A stretch of DNA of 61,856 nucleotides from the NCBI RefSeq assembly GCF_000240225.1, contig NZ_AGUD01000004.1:1-61856 (forward strand), given 5' to 3'. Positions 33,473 to 41,545 of the stretch are shown piece after piece. The translations under genes and the position numbers were made by a program. Within the stretch, counting starts at the first letter, position 1. The number at the start of each line of letters is the position of its first letter. Below the pieces are notes generated by a model that saw nothing but the letters and a program-made list of their open reading frames with translations, ran no database searches and had not been told where the DNA came from. This DNA is from Patulibacter medicamentivorans (GTDB taxonomy: Bacteria > Actinomycetota > Thermoleophilia > Solirubrobacterales > Solirubrobacteraceae).

Positions 33473-34621
33473 ATGAGCAATCGAGGATGGCGAGCACTCG
33501 CACTGGTGCTCTGCTCGAGCGCCGCCTTCGGGGTCACCGCGTGCGGCTCGAGCGACAGCGGCTCGGGCGGAGGGGCAACGACGTCGGGCGGCGCGGGCTC
33601 CGCCGTTCCCGCGGCGGCCGCCGCGGCCGCCGAGAAGGCGACCACCCCGGCCACCAAGATCGCGGTCGTCCAGGCCGGCCTGAAGCCGTTCAGCCCCAAG
33701 CCGGGCGCCAAGATCGTGAACATCTCGTGCGACGTCTCGATCACGGGCTGCAACGCGATCTCCAACGGCGTCAAGGCCGGGGTCCAGGCCCTCGGCTACG
33801 AGTACACCCGGTGCGACGCCGGCAAGACGCCCGACCGGGCGACCAGTTGCTTCACGAACGCCGTCAACGCGAAGCCGGACGCCATCATCGTCAACGCCGT
33901 CGGCACCAGCGTGGCGGCCGACGGCTACGCGGCGGCGAAGAAGGCGGGGATCCCGGTCGTCGGCCTGTTCACCGGGGACGGGCCGGGGGCCGGGGGCGCG
34001 GCCGTCCAGGTCGGAGCCGGCGGCTGCGTCGAGCAGGGCAAGCTGATGGCCGACTCGATCGCCGTCCAGTCCAAGGGCAAGGCGGACATCCTCTTCGCGA
34101 CCGAGAGCTCGATCGGGTGCAGCGTCGCGCGCACCGAGGGCTTCAAGGCCGAGCTGCCCAAGGCCTGCCCCGAGTGCAAGGTCAAGGAGCTGAAGTTCAA
34201 CTCGGCGACCATGCAGCAGTCGCTGCCGCAGCAGCTGCAGGCCGAGCTGAACCAGAACCCCGACCTCACGTGGATCGTGGGCGTCTTCGACAGCGCGGCG
34301 GCGATCGCCAACACGCAGGTCGCGCAGGCCGGCAAGCAGGACCAGATCAGCGTCGGCGGGATGGACGCGGACCCCGCGAACATCGAGGTGATGCTCAAGA
34401 AGGGCATCCAGAAGCTCGACGTCGCGTTCGCGTTCGGCGAGACGCCGTGGGCCGCGGCCGACGCCGCCGCGCGCATCTACTCCGGCGAGGACGTCCCCGA
34501 CAGCGTCCCGGCGAACATCTTCGTCGTCAACCAGGACAACACCGACAAGCTGCCGCCGACCAAGGTCTGGGACGGGCCGACGGACTACCAGGACCAGTTC
34601 AAGGCGCTCTGGAGCAAGTGA
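33473..34621 (+). CDS. ABC transporter substrate-binding lipoprotein, ribose/YtfQ type
   Basis: 382 aa. Lipoprotein signal: hydrophobic ALALVLCSSAAFG and lipobox VTAC with Cys24, followed by a flexible Ser/Gly/Ala stretch. The mature part is a type I periplasmic-binding fold with a substrate-loop order like RbsB/YtfQ (CNAISNGVKAGVQALGYEY, NAKPDAIIVNAVGTSV, AGIPVVGLFTG, VGGMDADPANIEVMLKKG). GGAGAG ribosome binding site 5 bp before ATG. It is anchored outside the membrane and feeds the ATPase/permease pair downstream. Although the family is sugar-type, the context suggests an acid or aromatic ligand. Confidence 0.88.
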   Translation: MSNRGWRALALVLCSSAAFGVTACGSSDSGSGGGATTSGGAGSAVPAAAAAAAEKATTPATKIAVVQAGLKPFSPKPGAKIVNISCDVSITGCNAISNGVKAGVQALGYEYTRCDAGKTPDRATSCFTNAVNAKPDAIIVNAVGTSVAADGYAAAKKAGIPVVGLFTGDGPGAGGAAVQVGAGGCVEQGKLMADSIAVQSKGKADILFATESSIGCSVARTEGFKAELPKACPECKVKELKFNSATMQQSLPQQLQAELNQNPDLTWIVGVFDSAAAIANTQVAQAGKQDQISVGGMDADPANIEVMLKKGIQKLDVAFAFGETPWAAADAAARIYSGEDVPDSVPANIFVVNQDNTDKLPPTKVWDGPTDYQDQFKALWSK

Positions 34622-34625
34622 CCGT

Positions 34626-34667
34626 CGGTCGGCGGGGAGCGGTCCGCCGACCGCGCCCCGCCGACCG
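34626..34667. repeat. Very stable intercistronic hairpin between SBP and ATPase genes
   Basis: Outer arms CGGTCGGCGGGG (34626-34637) and CCCCGCCGACCG (34656-34667) pair perfectly. Inner arms GCGGTC (34639-34644) and GACCGC (34649-34654) continue the stem after one mismatch, closing on CGCC. This gives an almost unbroken 18-19-bp stem 4 bp after the SBP stop. Such structures commonly protect the SBP transcript or attenuate read-through, giving more binding protein than transporter. Confidence 0.7.
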
Positions 34668-34687
34668 GTCGACGAGGAGCAACTGAC

Positions 34688-36241
34688 ATGACACCGACGA
34701 CCGCGCTCCGCCCCGGCCTGCAGGCCACGGGCATCAGCAAGTCGTTCAACGGCAACCGGGTGCTCCAGGACCTCGAGCTCGAGATCCCGGCGGGCACCGT
34801 CCACGCGCTGCTCGGACACAACGGCTCGGGCAAGTCCACCTTCATCAAGATCCTGGCCGGCTACCACGAGCCGGACGCCGGCAGCGGGAGCATCACCGTG
34901 GCCGACCACGAGCTCGTCTTCGGCGACCCGGAGTCGACTCGCGCGGCGGGCGTGACGTTCGTGCACCAGACCCTCGGGGTGATCCCGTCGCTCTCGGTGC
35001 TCGAGAACCTCCGCCTCGGGCAGCCCTGGAGGACGAACGCCGTCGGGAAGATCGGCTGGCGCGCCGAGCGCGGCATGGCCCGGGAGCGCCTGGCCGAGTT
35101 CGGACTCGACGTCTCCCCGGACGCGCTGATCGGCAACCTCAACACCGTCGAGCAGACCGAGGTGGCGATCGTCCGCGCGCTGAGCGCCGGGGACGACACC
35201 CGCGTGCTCGTGCTCGACGAGCCGACCGCGGCCCTGACCGATCACGAGGTCGGGAAGCTGTTTCGCCTGATCGAGCGCGTCAAGCAGCGCGGCGTGTCGA
35301 TCATCTACGTCAGCCACCGGCTCGAGGAGATCCCGCAGATCGCCGACGCGCTCACCGTGCTGCGCGACGGCCGGACGGTCGGGCGCGGGCCGGTGGCCGA
35401 GTTCCCGTGGGGGCGCTTGGTCGACCTGATCGCCGGGGAGCACCACGACGACGCCGGCGGGGACGCGGCCGCGCCGCGGGCCCCGGCCGCCGCTCGGGAC
35501 GCCGCTCCGATCCTGCGACTCGACGGGCTCCGCGGCGGCGACCTGCGGGACGGCACCCTCGACGGTCGGCCGGGCGAGATCGTCGGGGCGGTGGGGCTGC
35601 TGGGAAGCGGCGTCATCGACCTCGCCCGCGTCCTCACCGGCCGGCTGCCGGTCGAGGGCGGAAGCGCCGAGCTCGACGGCCGGCCCGCCGACCTCTCCGA
35701 CTTCGCGGGGCTCGCGCGCCGGGGCCTCGCCGCGGTCGTCGGACAGCGCGCCGATCGGGTGGCGATGAGCCTGAGCGTCCAGGAGAACGTGTCACTGGGC
35801 GTGCTCGGTCGCTTCTTCTCCCACGGGGTCCTCAGCCGCCGGGCGGTGACGGCGTTCGCGACGGCGGTGATCGCCGATCACGAGGTGCGCTGCGCCGGGC
35901 CCGACGTCGTGATGTCGAGCCTCAGCGGCGGCAACCAGCAGAAGGCCGCGATCGCCAAGGTCCTCGCCACCGGACCCCGGGTGCTCGTGCTCGAGGAGCC
36001 GTGCCACGGCGTCGACGAGCGTGGCCGCCGCGAGATCCGGGAGCTGCTGCGTCGCGCCGCGGACGGCGGCGCGCTGGTGCTGGTCGTCGACTCGGACCTG
36101 GACGAGGTCGTGGGGCTCTGCACGAAGGTCGTCGTCTTCCGGGACGGGACCGCGGTGGAGACCTTCGCGGGGGAGGGTATGAACAGGCAGGCGGTACTGA
36201 ACGCCTGCTACGGAACGGACGAACAGGAGCAGGGCCGATGA
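34688..36241 (+). CDS. Sugar-type ABC transporter ATP-binding protein (RbsA-like, two NBDs)
   Basis: 517 aa with tandem NBDs. NBD1 (residues 8-235): Walker A GHNGSGKST, signature region NTVEQTEVAIVRAL, Walker B VLVLDEPTAALTD, H-loop YVSHRLEE. NBD2 (about 275-510): degenerate Walker A (GLLGSGVIDLARVL, no GKS/T, as usual in RbsA second halves), signature SLSGGNQQKAAIAKVL, Walker B VLVLEEPCHGVD. Powers the permease downstream, with which it overlaps (ATGA). Confidence 0.9.
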   Translation: MTPTTALRPGLQATGISKSFNGNRVLQDLELEIPAGTVHALLGHNGSGKSTFIKILAGYHEPDAGSGSITVADHELVFGDPESTRAAGVTFVHQTLGVIPSLSVLENLRLGQPWRTNAVGKIGWRAERGMARERLAEFGLDVSPDALIGNLNTVEQTEVAIVRALSAGDDTRVLVLDEPTAALTDHEVGKLFRLIERVKQRGVSIIYVSHRLEEIPQIADALTVLRDGRTVGRGPVAEFPWGRLVDLIAGEHHDDAGGDAAAPRAPAAARDAAPILRLDGLRGGDLRDGTLDGRPGEIVGAVGLLGSGVIDLARVLTGRLPVEGGSAELDGRPADLSDFAGLARRGLAAVVGQRADRVAMSLSVQENVSLGVLGRFFSHGVLSRRAVTAFATAVIADHEVRCAGPDVVMSSLSGGNQQKAAIAKVLATGPRVLVLEEPCHGVDERGRREIRELLRRAADGGALVLVVDSDLDEVVGLCTKVVVFRDGTAVETFAGEGMNRQAVLNACYGTDEQEQGR

Positions 36242-37254
36242 GCACCACGACCGTCGACGTCGGGAGCCTCCCGGCCGACGAGCCCCCCGCGAAGGACCGC
36301 AACGCCGGCCGCCCCGGGGTCGGGCAACGGTACGCCGGGGTCTTCGTCCTGATCGCGATCCTGGCGCTGTTCACCGCGCTGGAGCCGGCGAAGTTCATGA
36401 GCTACGACAACGTCGTCGGCGTCCTGGGCAACAGCGCGATCCTCGGCATCCTGGCCGTGGGGCTGCTCGCCCCGCTCGCCGCCGGGGTCTTCGACATCTC
36501 GATCGGCGGCACGATGACCCTCGCGGTCGTCGCCGTCGCGTACCTCTTCCAGAGCACCGGCGGGAGCTTCCCGGTGCCGCTCGCGATCCTCGTCGTGTTC
36601 GTCGGCGCCGTCGGCGTCGGCCTCGTCAACTCGTGGCTCGTCGTCAACCGGGGCGTCGAGCCGTTCATCGCGACGATCGGGACCGGCTCCGTGATGGTCG
36701 GCATGTCGCAGCTGCTCGCCAACGGCACCACGATCACGAACGACATCCCGTCGACCTTCACCGACTTCGGGCGCTGGAGCGTCGGCCGGATCCCCGTCGG
36801 CGTGTTCATCCTGCTCGGGCTCTGCCTCGTGGCCTGGTACGTCCTGCAGTACACGCCCTTCGGGCGGCACCTCTACGCCACCGGGGCATCGCGCGAGGCC
36901 ACCCGCCTGACAGGCATCCGCACCACCCGGGTCCTGAAGGTCGCCTTCGTCGTCTCGGCGCTCGCGGCGGCGATCGCCGGCGTGACCTTCGCGGCCCGGC
37001 TGGGCTCCGGGCCCCCGGACATCGGCCAGGGCTTCCTGATCGGCGCCTACTCGGTCGCCTTCCTGGGCTCGACGATCATCCAGCCGGGCCGGTTCAACGT
37101 CGGCGGCCTGATCGTCGCCCTGCTGATCATCTCGTTCGGGGTCAACGGGCTCCAGATCTCGGGCCTGCCGTTCTGGGTCGTCGAGACCTTCCAGGGGATG
37201 GCGCTGCTGGTCGCCGTGCTCCTCGGACGCCGGAAGGCGAGCCAGACCCCCTGA
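36238..37254 (+). CDS. ABC transporter permease, ribose/branched type (RbsC-like)
   Basis: 338 aa, eight to ten hydrophobic segments after a 30-aa hydrophilic N-terminus. Family signatures include LAAGVFDISIGGTM (the BPD_transp_2 region), GNSAILGILAVGLLAPLA, VNRGVEPFIATIG and FGRHLYATGASREATRLTGI. Single permease gene, expected to form a homodimer. Ends the three-gene importer unit; a ligase gene with its own upstream motif follows 180 bp later. Confidence 0.9.
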   Translation: MSTTTVDVGSLPADEPPAKDRNAGRPGVGQRYAGVFVLIAILALFTALEPAKFMSYDNVVGVLGNSAILGILAVGLLAPLAAGVFDISIGGTMTLAVVAVAYLFQSTGGSFPVPLAILVVFVGAVGVGLVNSWLVVNRGVEPFIATIGTGSVMVGMSQLLANGTTITNDIPSTFTDFGRWSVGRIPVGVFILLGLCLVAWYVLQYTPFGRHLYATGASREATRLTGIRTTRVLKVAFVVSALAAAIAGVTFAARLGSGPPDIGQGFLIGAYSVAFLGSTIIQPGRFNVGGLIVALLIISFGVNGLQISGLPFWVVETFQGMALLVAVLLGRRKASQTP

Positions 37255-37291
37255 CGGGGCCCGGAGCCCGGCGGCCGCCGCCGCGATGCGA

Positions 37292-37307
37292 CTGTCGGTT
37301 CCGGGCG
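37292..37307 (+). promoter_or_regulatory. Island motif copy 4, upstream of the acyl-CoA ligase
   Basis: CTGTCGGTTCCGGGCG is identical to the island consensus CTGTCGGTTCCGCCAG in its first 12 bases and differs only near the end. A TAGCAT -10-like hexamer lies 23 bp downstream (37331-37336). The ligase GTG is 127 bp downstream. Confidence 0.6.
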
Positions 37308-37434
37308 TCGCCACGCGGCGGCACCGGGACTAGCATCGGGTGCGCAGCCCCTCGCGTCCTCGGGTGCGAGGTCTGCGACGCCCGGACGCCCGCGGGCGGG
37401 CCGCGTCCGCTCACCATCCGACCTGAGGACTGCA

Positions 37435-39003
37435 GTGCGTCACCACACCATCGGGCACCGCACGATCGGTGCGCTCCTCGACGAGCGGGCAGACGAACGA
37501 CCCGACGGGACGTTCCTCGTCTTCGAGGCTGCGGACGGCACGATCTCGGAGCTGACGTACGGCGACGTCCGGGACCGCGTCCGACGCTGCGCCCGGGGCT
37601 TCGCGGACCTCGGCGTCCGCCGCGACGACTGCGTGGTCGTCCAGCTGCGCAACAGCCCCGAGATCCTCGTCGCCTTCTTCGCGCTCGCGCACCTCGGGGC
37701 GATCTTCGTCCCCTCGAACACGGCCAACACGGCCGGCGAGCTCGGGCACGTCTTCGCGACGACCGGCGCGCGGTTCGCGGTCGCCGAGCCCGCGTCGCTC
37801 GACGCCGTCCGGGCCGCCGCGCCGGAGGGCAGCACGCTCGTGGTCGCGCGCGGAACGCCCCCCGAGGGCGCGGTCGCCTTCTCCGCGGTCGAGAGCGCCG
37901 AGGGCCCGCCGCCCGAGCGCGCCACGGACGAGCGGCGGACCGTCGAGCTGATCTTCACCTCGGGCACCACGAGCCTGCCGAAGGCCGTGATGCTCACGCA
38001 CGCCAACTGCCTGCGCTCCGGCCTCGACGCCGTGAACGCCCTCTGGCTCGACGCGGGCGAGCGCTGCCTCACGGCGCTGCCGCTCTTCCACGTCAACGCC
38101 CAGGCGATGTCCCTGTTCGCCGCCCTGACCGTCGGCGGCACGCTGATCCTCCTCGAGGAGTTCCGCGCCTCGAAGTACTGGGACCAGGTCCGGGCCCACC
38201 GCGCCACGCAGACCGCGCTCGTCGCGATGCAGCTCCGGGTCCTGCTCGCGCAGCCCCCGAGCCCGTCGGACGGCGAGCACGCGCTCCGCCGCGTCTTCTA
38301 CGCGATCAACGTCTCGGACGAGGAGAAGGACGCCTTCGAGCGCCGGTTCGGCATCACGCTGATCAACGGCTACGGCTGCTCGGAGGCGATGACCCTGATC
38401 GCGGCGTCGCCGGTGGTCGGCCCGAGGAGGTGGCCCTCCGTCGGGCTGCCGGCCCCGGGGCGCGTGGTCCGGATCGTCGACGACGAGGGGCAGGACGCCG
38501 CCCCGGGCGACGTCGGCGAGATCGTCGTGCGCGGCGACGTCGGCGTGACGATCATGGCCGGGTACTACGGGGACCCGGCCGCGACCTCCGCCGCGGTCCG
38601 CGACGGGTGGCTGCACACCGGGGACAAGGCGTACGCGGACCCCGACGGCTACCTCTTCTTCTTCGACCGCAAGAAGGACATGATCAAGCGGGCCGGCGAG
38701 AACGTCTCGGCGACCGAGGTCGAGAACGTCCTGAACGGGCATCCCGAGGTCGACGAGGTCGCGGTGGTCGGCGTGCCCGATCCCGTCCGCGACCAGGCCG
38801 TGGCCGCCGTCGTCGTCCGCGTCGCGGGGGCGACGTGCGGCCCCGACGAGCTCGCCGCCTACTGCCGCGAGCGCCTCGCGCGGTTCAAGGTGCCCACGGT
38901 CTTCGAGTTTCGGGCGGCGCTGCCGAGGACGTCGGTCGGCAAGCTCAAGAAGGCCGAGCTGCGCGACCAGCTGGCGATGACCCGCGACGGACGGAACGAC
39001 TGA
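37435..39003 (+). CDS. AMP-forming acyl-CoA ligase (LvaE-like position)
   Basis: 522 aa, GTG start with GAGG ribosome binding site. Adenylation motifs: A3 LIFTSGTTSLPKAVMLTHAN, A5 YGCSEAMT, A7-A8 HTGDKAYADPDGYLFFFDRK and MIKRAGENVSATEVENVL, A10 Lys in TSVGKLKKAEL. It makes acyl-CoA from a carboxylic acid, ATP and CoA. It is followed with one-base and four-base overlaps by DUF6285 and APH-kinase genes. This is the gene set of levulinate-type (Lva) catabolism, suggesting a 4-oxo- or 4-hydroxy-acid substrate. Confidence 0.88.
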   Translation: MRHHTIGHRTIGALLDERADERPDGTFLVFEAADGTISELTYGDVRDRVRRCARGFADLGVRRDDCVVVQLRNSPEILVAFFALAHLGAIFVPSNTANTAGELGHVFATTGARFAVAEPASLDAVRAAAPEGSTLVVARGTPPEGAVAFSAVESAEGPPPERATDERRTVELIFTSGTTSLPKAVMLTHANCLRSGLDAVNALWLDAGERCLTALPLFHVNAQAMSLFAALTVGGTLILLEEFRASKYWDQVRAHRATQTALVAMQLRVLLAQPPSPSDGEHALRRVFYAINVSDEEKDAFERRFGITLINGYGCSEAMTLIAASPVVGPRRWPSVGLPAPGRVVRIVDDEGQDAAPGDVGEIVVRGDVGVTIMAGYYGDPAATSAAVRDGWLHTGDKAYADPDGYLFFFDRKKDMIKRAGENVSATEVENVLNGHPEVDEVAVVGVPDPVRDQAVAAVVVRVAGATCGPDELAAYCRERLARFKVPTVFEFRAALPRTSVGKLKKAELRDQLAMTRDGRND

Positions 39004-39413
39004 TGTTCAACGCGATGGACACCGGCGACCTGCTGGTCGCCCTGGCGGACGTGCTCCGGGACGCGGGCCGGATCGACCGCCCGCTCAGCGGCTTCGAGCG
39101 CAGCCAGCTGCTCTCGGCCTCGTCGATCGCCCGCAACCTCGCGGCTGAGGAGCGCGGCACCGCCGCCACGCTGCAGGCCGCCAACGACGCGGTGGCCGCT
39201 GCCGTGGCCGCGGCGGCGGCGGAGATCCACCCCGCCCCGTTCCGTCAGGCCCGCGACGGCCGGGAGCTCGGGGAGCAGCTCGGCGCGCTGCTCGAGGGCC
39301 TGCGCCGCGACGAGCGGACCGAGGCGCAGCGGCTCCGGACGCGGCTCCAGGGCGTCCTGCGCCGGCTGGCGGACGACGAGGTCGCGGCGCTCGCCGCGGG
39401 GGCCGGACGATGA
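39003..39413 (+). CDS. DUF6285 domain protein (LvaB-like)
   Basis: 136 aa, mainly helical, Ala/Leu/Arg-rich (DTGDLLVALADVLRDAG, LSGFERSQLLSASSIARNL, LRTRLQGVLRRLADDEV). Proteins of this kind sit next to APH-fold kinases and acyl-CoA dehydrogenases; in levulinate catabolism the small LvaB protein is needed for LvaA kinase activity. The assignment rests on size, composition and gene order. Overlaps the ligase stop by 1 bp (TGATG) and the kinase start by 4 bp (ATGA). Confidence 0.7.
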   Translation: MFNAMDTGDLLVALADVLRDAGRIDRPLSGFERSQLLSASSIARNLAAEERGTAATLQAANDAVAAAVAAAAAEIHPAPFRQARDGRELGEQLGALLEGLRRDERTEAQRLRTRLQGVLRRLADDEVAALAAGAGR

Positions 39414-40459
39414 CGTCGGCGCCGGCGGGCGCGACGCCGATCGACGAGCGCCTCGCGGCCTCGGCGCTCGCCGTGATGCGCGAGGCCGGGGCCGTCGGCG
39501 CGGACGCGACCGCCACCACGCTTCGGCAGCTCCACGGCGGATGGTCCCGGCACTCCTACGTCCTGGACGTGGCGGATCCCGAACGTGGCCAGCTCGCGTG
39601 CATCGTGCGGGTCCGGCCCGCGGGCGCGGTCCTCGACACCGACCTGGTGCAGGAGTACCGCACCTTCGCGGCGCTCCAGGACCTGCCGGTGCCGACGCCG
39701 GCGGTCTTCGGGCTCCACGCCGACGGGGACACCCCGTTCGGAGGGCCGTTCTTCGTCATGAGTCGCCTGGAGGGCGAGTCTCCGAACGTGTGGAACGCGC
39801 GCGAGCGCCGCGTGCTCGAGGAGGACTGGGCCGCTGGCCGCCGCATCGCGGACGACCTCGCGCGGCACCTGGCCACGATCCACGGGCTCACGGGCGAGGC
39901 GGCCGAGGCGATCGTGCCGGCCCGGTCGTTCGCGCAGACCGTCGAGCACTGGCGCGGCGTCTGGGAGGAGCAGCGCCTGGTCCGCGACCCGATCGTCGAC
40001 GAGGCGTTCCACTGGGTCGCGTCACGGACGCCGGATCCGGTCCGCCCGCGACTCGTGCACGGCGACTACCGGATCGGCAACTGCCTGGTCGACCGGGGAC
40101 GTCTCTCCGGGATCCTGGACTGGGAGCTGGCGCACGTCGGCGATCCGCGGTTCGACCTGGGCTACCTCGCGCTGCCCTACTCGTCCGGCAAGCTCTTCGC
40201 TCCGGGCTCCGAGCTGCTCGGCGGCGTCGCGGACCGCGACTGGTTCCTCGCCCGCTACGCGGACCTCACCGGCGACGAGGTCGACCTCGAAGTCGTGCGG
40301 ACCTTCTCGGTGATCGCGGCGCTGATGCTCACGGCCATCACCGCGACCGGGATCCGGGTCTTCCGGGACGGCGGATCCACCGACGTCCGGATGCTCTGGA
40401 GCCGCTTCATCATGCCCGGGCTGCGCCAGGACATGGCCGACCTCATGGGGTGGCGCTGA
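39410..40459 (+). CDS. APH-fold phosphotransferase (LvaA / ACAD10-11 kinase-like)
   Basis: 349 aa. Kinase-like N-lobe (LHGGWSRHSYVLDV), catalytic loop HGDYRIGNCLVD (His217, Asp219), metal Asp in ILDWELAHVGDPRFDLGYL, as in ACAD10/11 N-terminal kinases and LvaA rather than true antibiotic kinases. LvaA phosphorylates 4-hydroxyacyl-CoA so that water can be lost and beta-oxidation proceed. The neighbouring ligase and DUF6285 genes support the same role. A TetR-type dyad begins right after its stop codon. Confidence 0.82.
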   Translation: MTSAPAGATPIDERLAASALAVMREAGAVGADATATTLRQLHGGWSRHSYVLDVADPERGQLACIVRVRPAGAVLDTDLVQEYRTFAALQDLPVPTPAVFGLHADGDTPFGGPFFVMSRLEGESPNVWNARERRVLEEDWAAGRRIADDLARHLATIHGLTGEAAEAIVPARSFAQTVEHWRGVWEEQRLVRDPIVDEAFHWVASRTPDPVRPRLVHGDYRIGNCLVDRGRLSGILDWELAHVGDPRFDLGYLALPYSSGKLFAPGSELLGGVADRDWFLARYADLTGDEVDLEVVRTFSVIAALMLTAITATGIRVFRDGGSTDVRMLWSRFIMPGLRQDMADLMGWR

Positions 40460-40460
40460 T

Positions 40461-40480
40461 ATCCGACCGAGCGGTCGGAT
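40461..40480. promoter_or_regulatory. TetR-type operator dyad 1
   Basis: ATCCGACCGAGCGGTCGGAT has perfect 8-bp arms (ATCCGACC / GGTCGGAT) and a 4-bp spacer, typical in size for TetR operators. It starts one base after the APH stop and lies 75 bp upstream of the E1-alpha gene. Confidence 0.6.
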
Positions 40481-40486
40481 CTGATC

Positions 40487-40502
40487 CTGTCTCTACCGAC
40501 AG
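40487..40502 (+). promoter_or_regulatory. Island motif copy 5, upstream of the E1-alpha operon
   Basis: CTGTCTCTACCGACAG keeps the perfect outer dyad CTGTC/GACAG and agrees with the island consensus at 12 of 16 positions. It overlaps the second TetR-type dyad and is 53 bp before the E1-alpha ATG. Confidence 0.5.
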
Positions 40503-40511
40503 TCGCGGTAG
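40493..40511. promoter_or_regulatory. TetR-type operator dyad 2
   Basis: CTACCG and CGGTAG flank a 7-bp spacer. The half-site CTACCG recurs in dyad 3 and in front of the TetR gene at 48.7 kb. It shares ten bases with island motif copy 5, so the two binding events may compete. Confidence 0.55.
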
Positions 40512-40541
40512 AAGCCGTGGAGATCGAGCACTAGGTTCTCC

Positions 40542-40555
40542 CTACCACTCGGTAG
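40542..40555. promoter_or_regulatory. TetR-type operator dyad 3, abutting the E1-alpha start codon
   Basis: CTACC-ACTC-GGTAG is a perfect 5-bp inverted repeat ending at the base before ATG 40556. It occupies the normal ribosome-binding position; no other Shine-Dalgarno is seen there, so a protein bound here would block transcription directly. Confidence 0.55.
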
Positions 40556-41545
40556 ATGGGTTCTATGGTGACTTCGATCGACGATCAACTCGACGCCCTC
40601 GGGGCGAGCACGGATCCGGCGCTTGGGCGCTACGCGACGATGCAGCTGTGCCGTCGCTTCGAGGAGACGGTCCACGACCAGTTCCACAGCGAGCAGGGGG
40701 TCCCCGGCCCGTTGCACCTGGCGATCGGGCAGGAGGCCGTCGCGGTGGGGGCGTGCCACGACCTGAGGACGACCGACGTGATCACGTCGACCCATCGCGG
40801 GCATCACCACTGCATCGCGAAGGGCGCGCGCACGGACCGGATGATGGCCGAGCTCCTCGGCCGTCGTCCGGGCTACTCGCACGGCCGGGGCGGATCGATG
40901 CACATCGCGATCCCCGAGATCGGACTGCTCGGCACCAACGGCATCGTCGGCGGGGGCATCCCGATCGCCACGGGCGCCGCCTACGGCCTGCAGGTGCAGA
41001 AGCGCGACGACGTCGTCATCTGCTTCTTCGGGGAGGGGGCCGCCGCCGAGGGCGTGCTCGCCGAGGCGCTGAACGTCGCGTCGCTGTGGAAGCTGCCGAT
41101 CGTCTTCCTCTGCGAGAACAACCAGTACGTCGAGCTCGCCGCCCAGGACCTGCACGTCGCGGGCGAGATCTGGCGCCGGGGCACCGGCTACGCCGTCCCC
41201 GGCGTGCACGTCGACGGCAACGACGTCGACGCGGTGACCGCGGCGGTCGGGGAGGCCGTGGAGCGGGCGCGCACCGGCGGCGGGCCGACGATCATCGAGG
41301 CGCTGACCTTCCGCTGGTTCGGGCACTACGCCGGCGACAAGGCCGCGTTCCGGACCGACGAGGAGGTCGAGCTCGGTCGCGCCGGCGACCCGATCGTCCG
41401 GGCCCGCAAGGCGCTCGACCCCGTCGTCGTCGCCGAGGTCGATCGCGTCGTGGAGGACGAGATCGCCTCCGCGCTGCGGTTCGCGCTCTCCAGCCCGGTC
41501 TCCGGGCCGGACGTCCTGTCCCTCAACCACCTGGCCTCCGTATGA
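40556..41545 (+). CDS. Thiamine-dependent 2-oxoacid dehydrogenase E1 component, alpha subunit
   Basis: 329 aa. TPP/Mg motif FFGEGAAAEGVLAEALN ... CENNQ, and typical E1-alpha segments SEQGVPGPLHLAIGQEA, RGHHHCIAKGA and HGRGGSMHI. The size and single short form match pyruvate/acetoin dehydrogenase-type alpha2beta2 E1. It decarboxylates a 2-oxoacid (or acetoin-like ketone) and hands the acyl group to the lipoyl protein. ATG 40556 is used; ATG 40565 is an alternative. First of eight genes, nearly all overlapping, ending with MaoC genes at 45976. Confidence 0.9.
   Translation: MGSMVTSIDDQLDALGASTDPALGRYATMQLCRRFEETVHDQFHSEQGVPGPLHLAIGQEAVAVGACHDLRTTDVITSTHRGHHHCIAKGARTDRMMAELLGRRPGYSHGRGGSMHIAIPEIGLLGTNGIVGGGIPIATGAAYGLQVQKRDDVVICFFGEGAAAEGVLAEALNVASLWKLPIVFLCENNQYVELAAQDLHVAGEIWRRGTGYAVPGVHVDGNDVDAVTAAVGEAVERARTGGGPTIIEALTFRWFGHYAGDKAAFRTDEEVELGRAGDPIVRARKALDPVVVAEVDRVVEDEIASALRFALSSPVSGPDVLSLNHLASV

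Noticed and set aside
39410-40459. Aminoglycoside resistance phosphotransferase
   Set aside because: The APH fold is present, but the context (ligase, DUF6285) and motifs fit ACAD10/11-LvaA-type acyl-CoA kinases better than antibiotic kinases.
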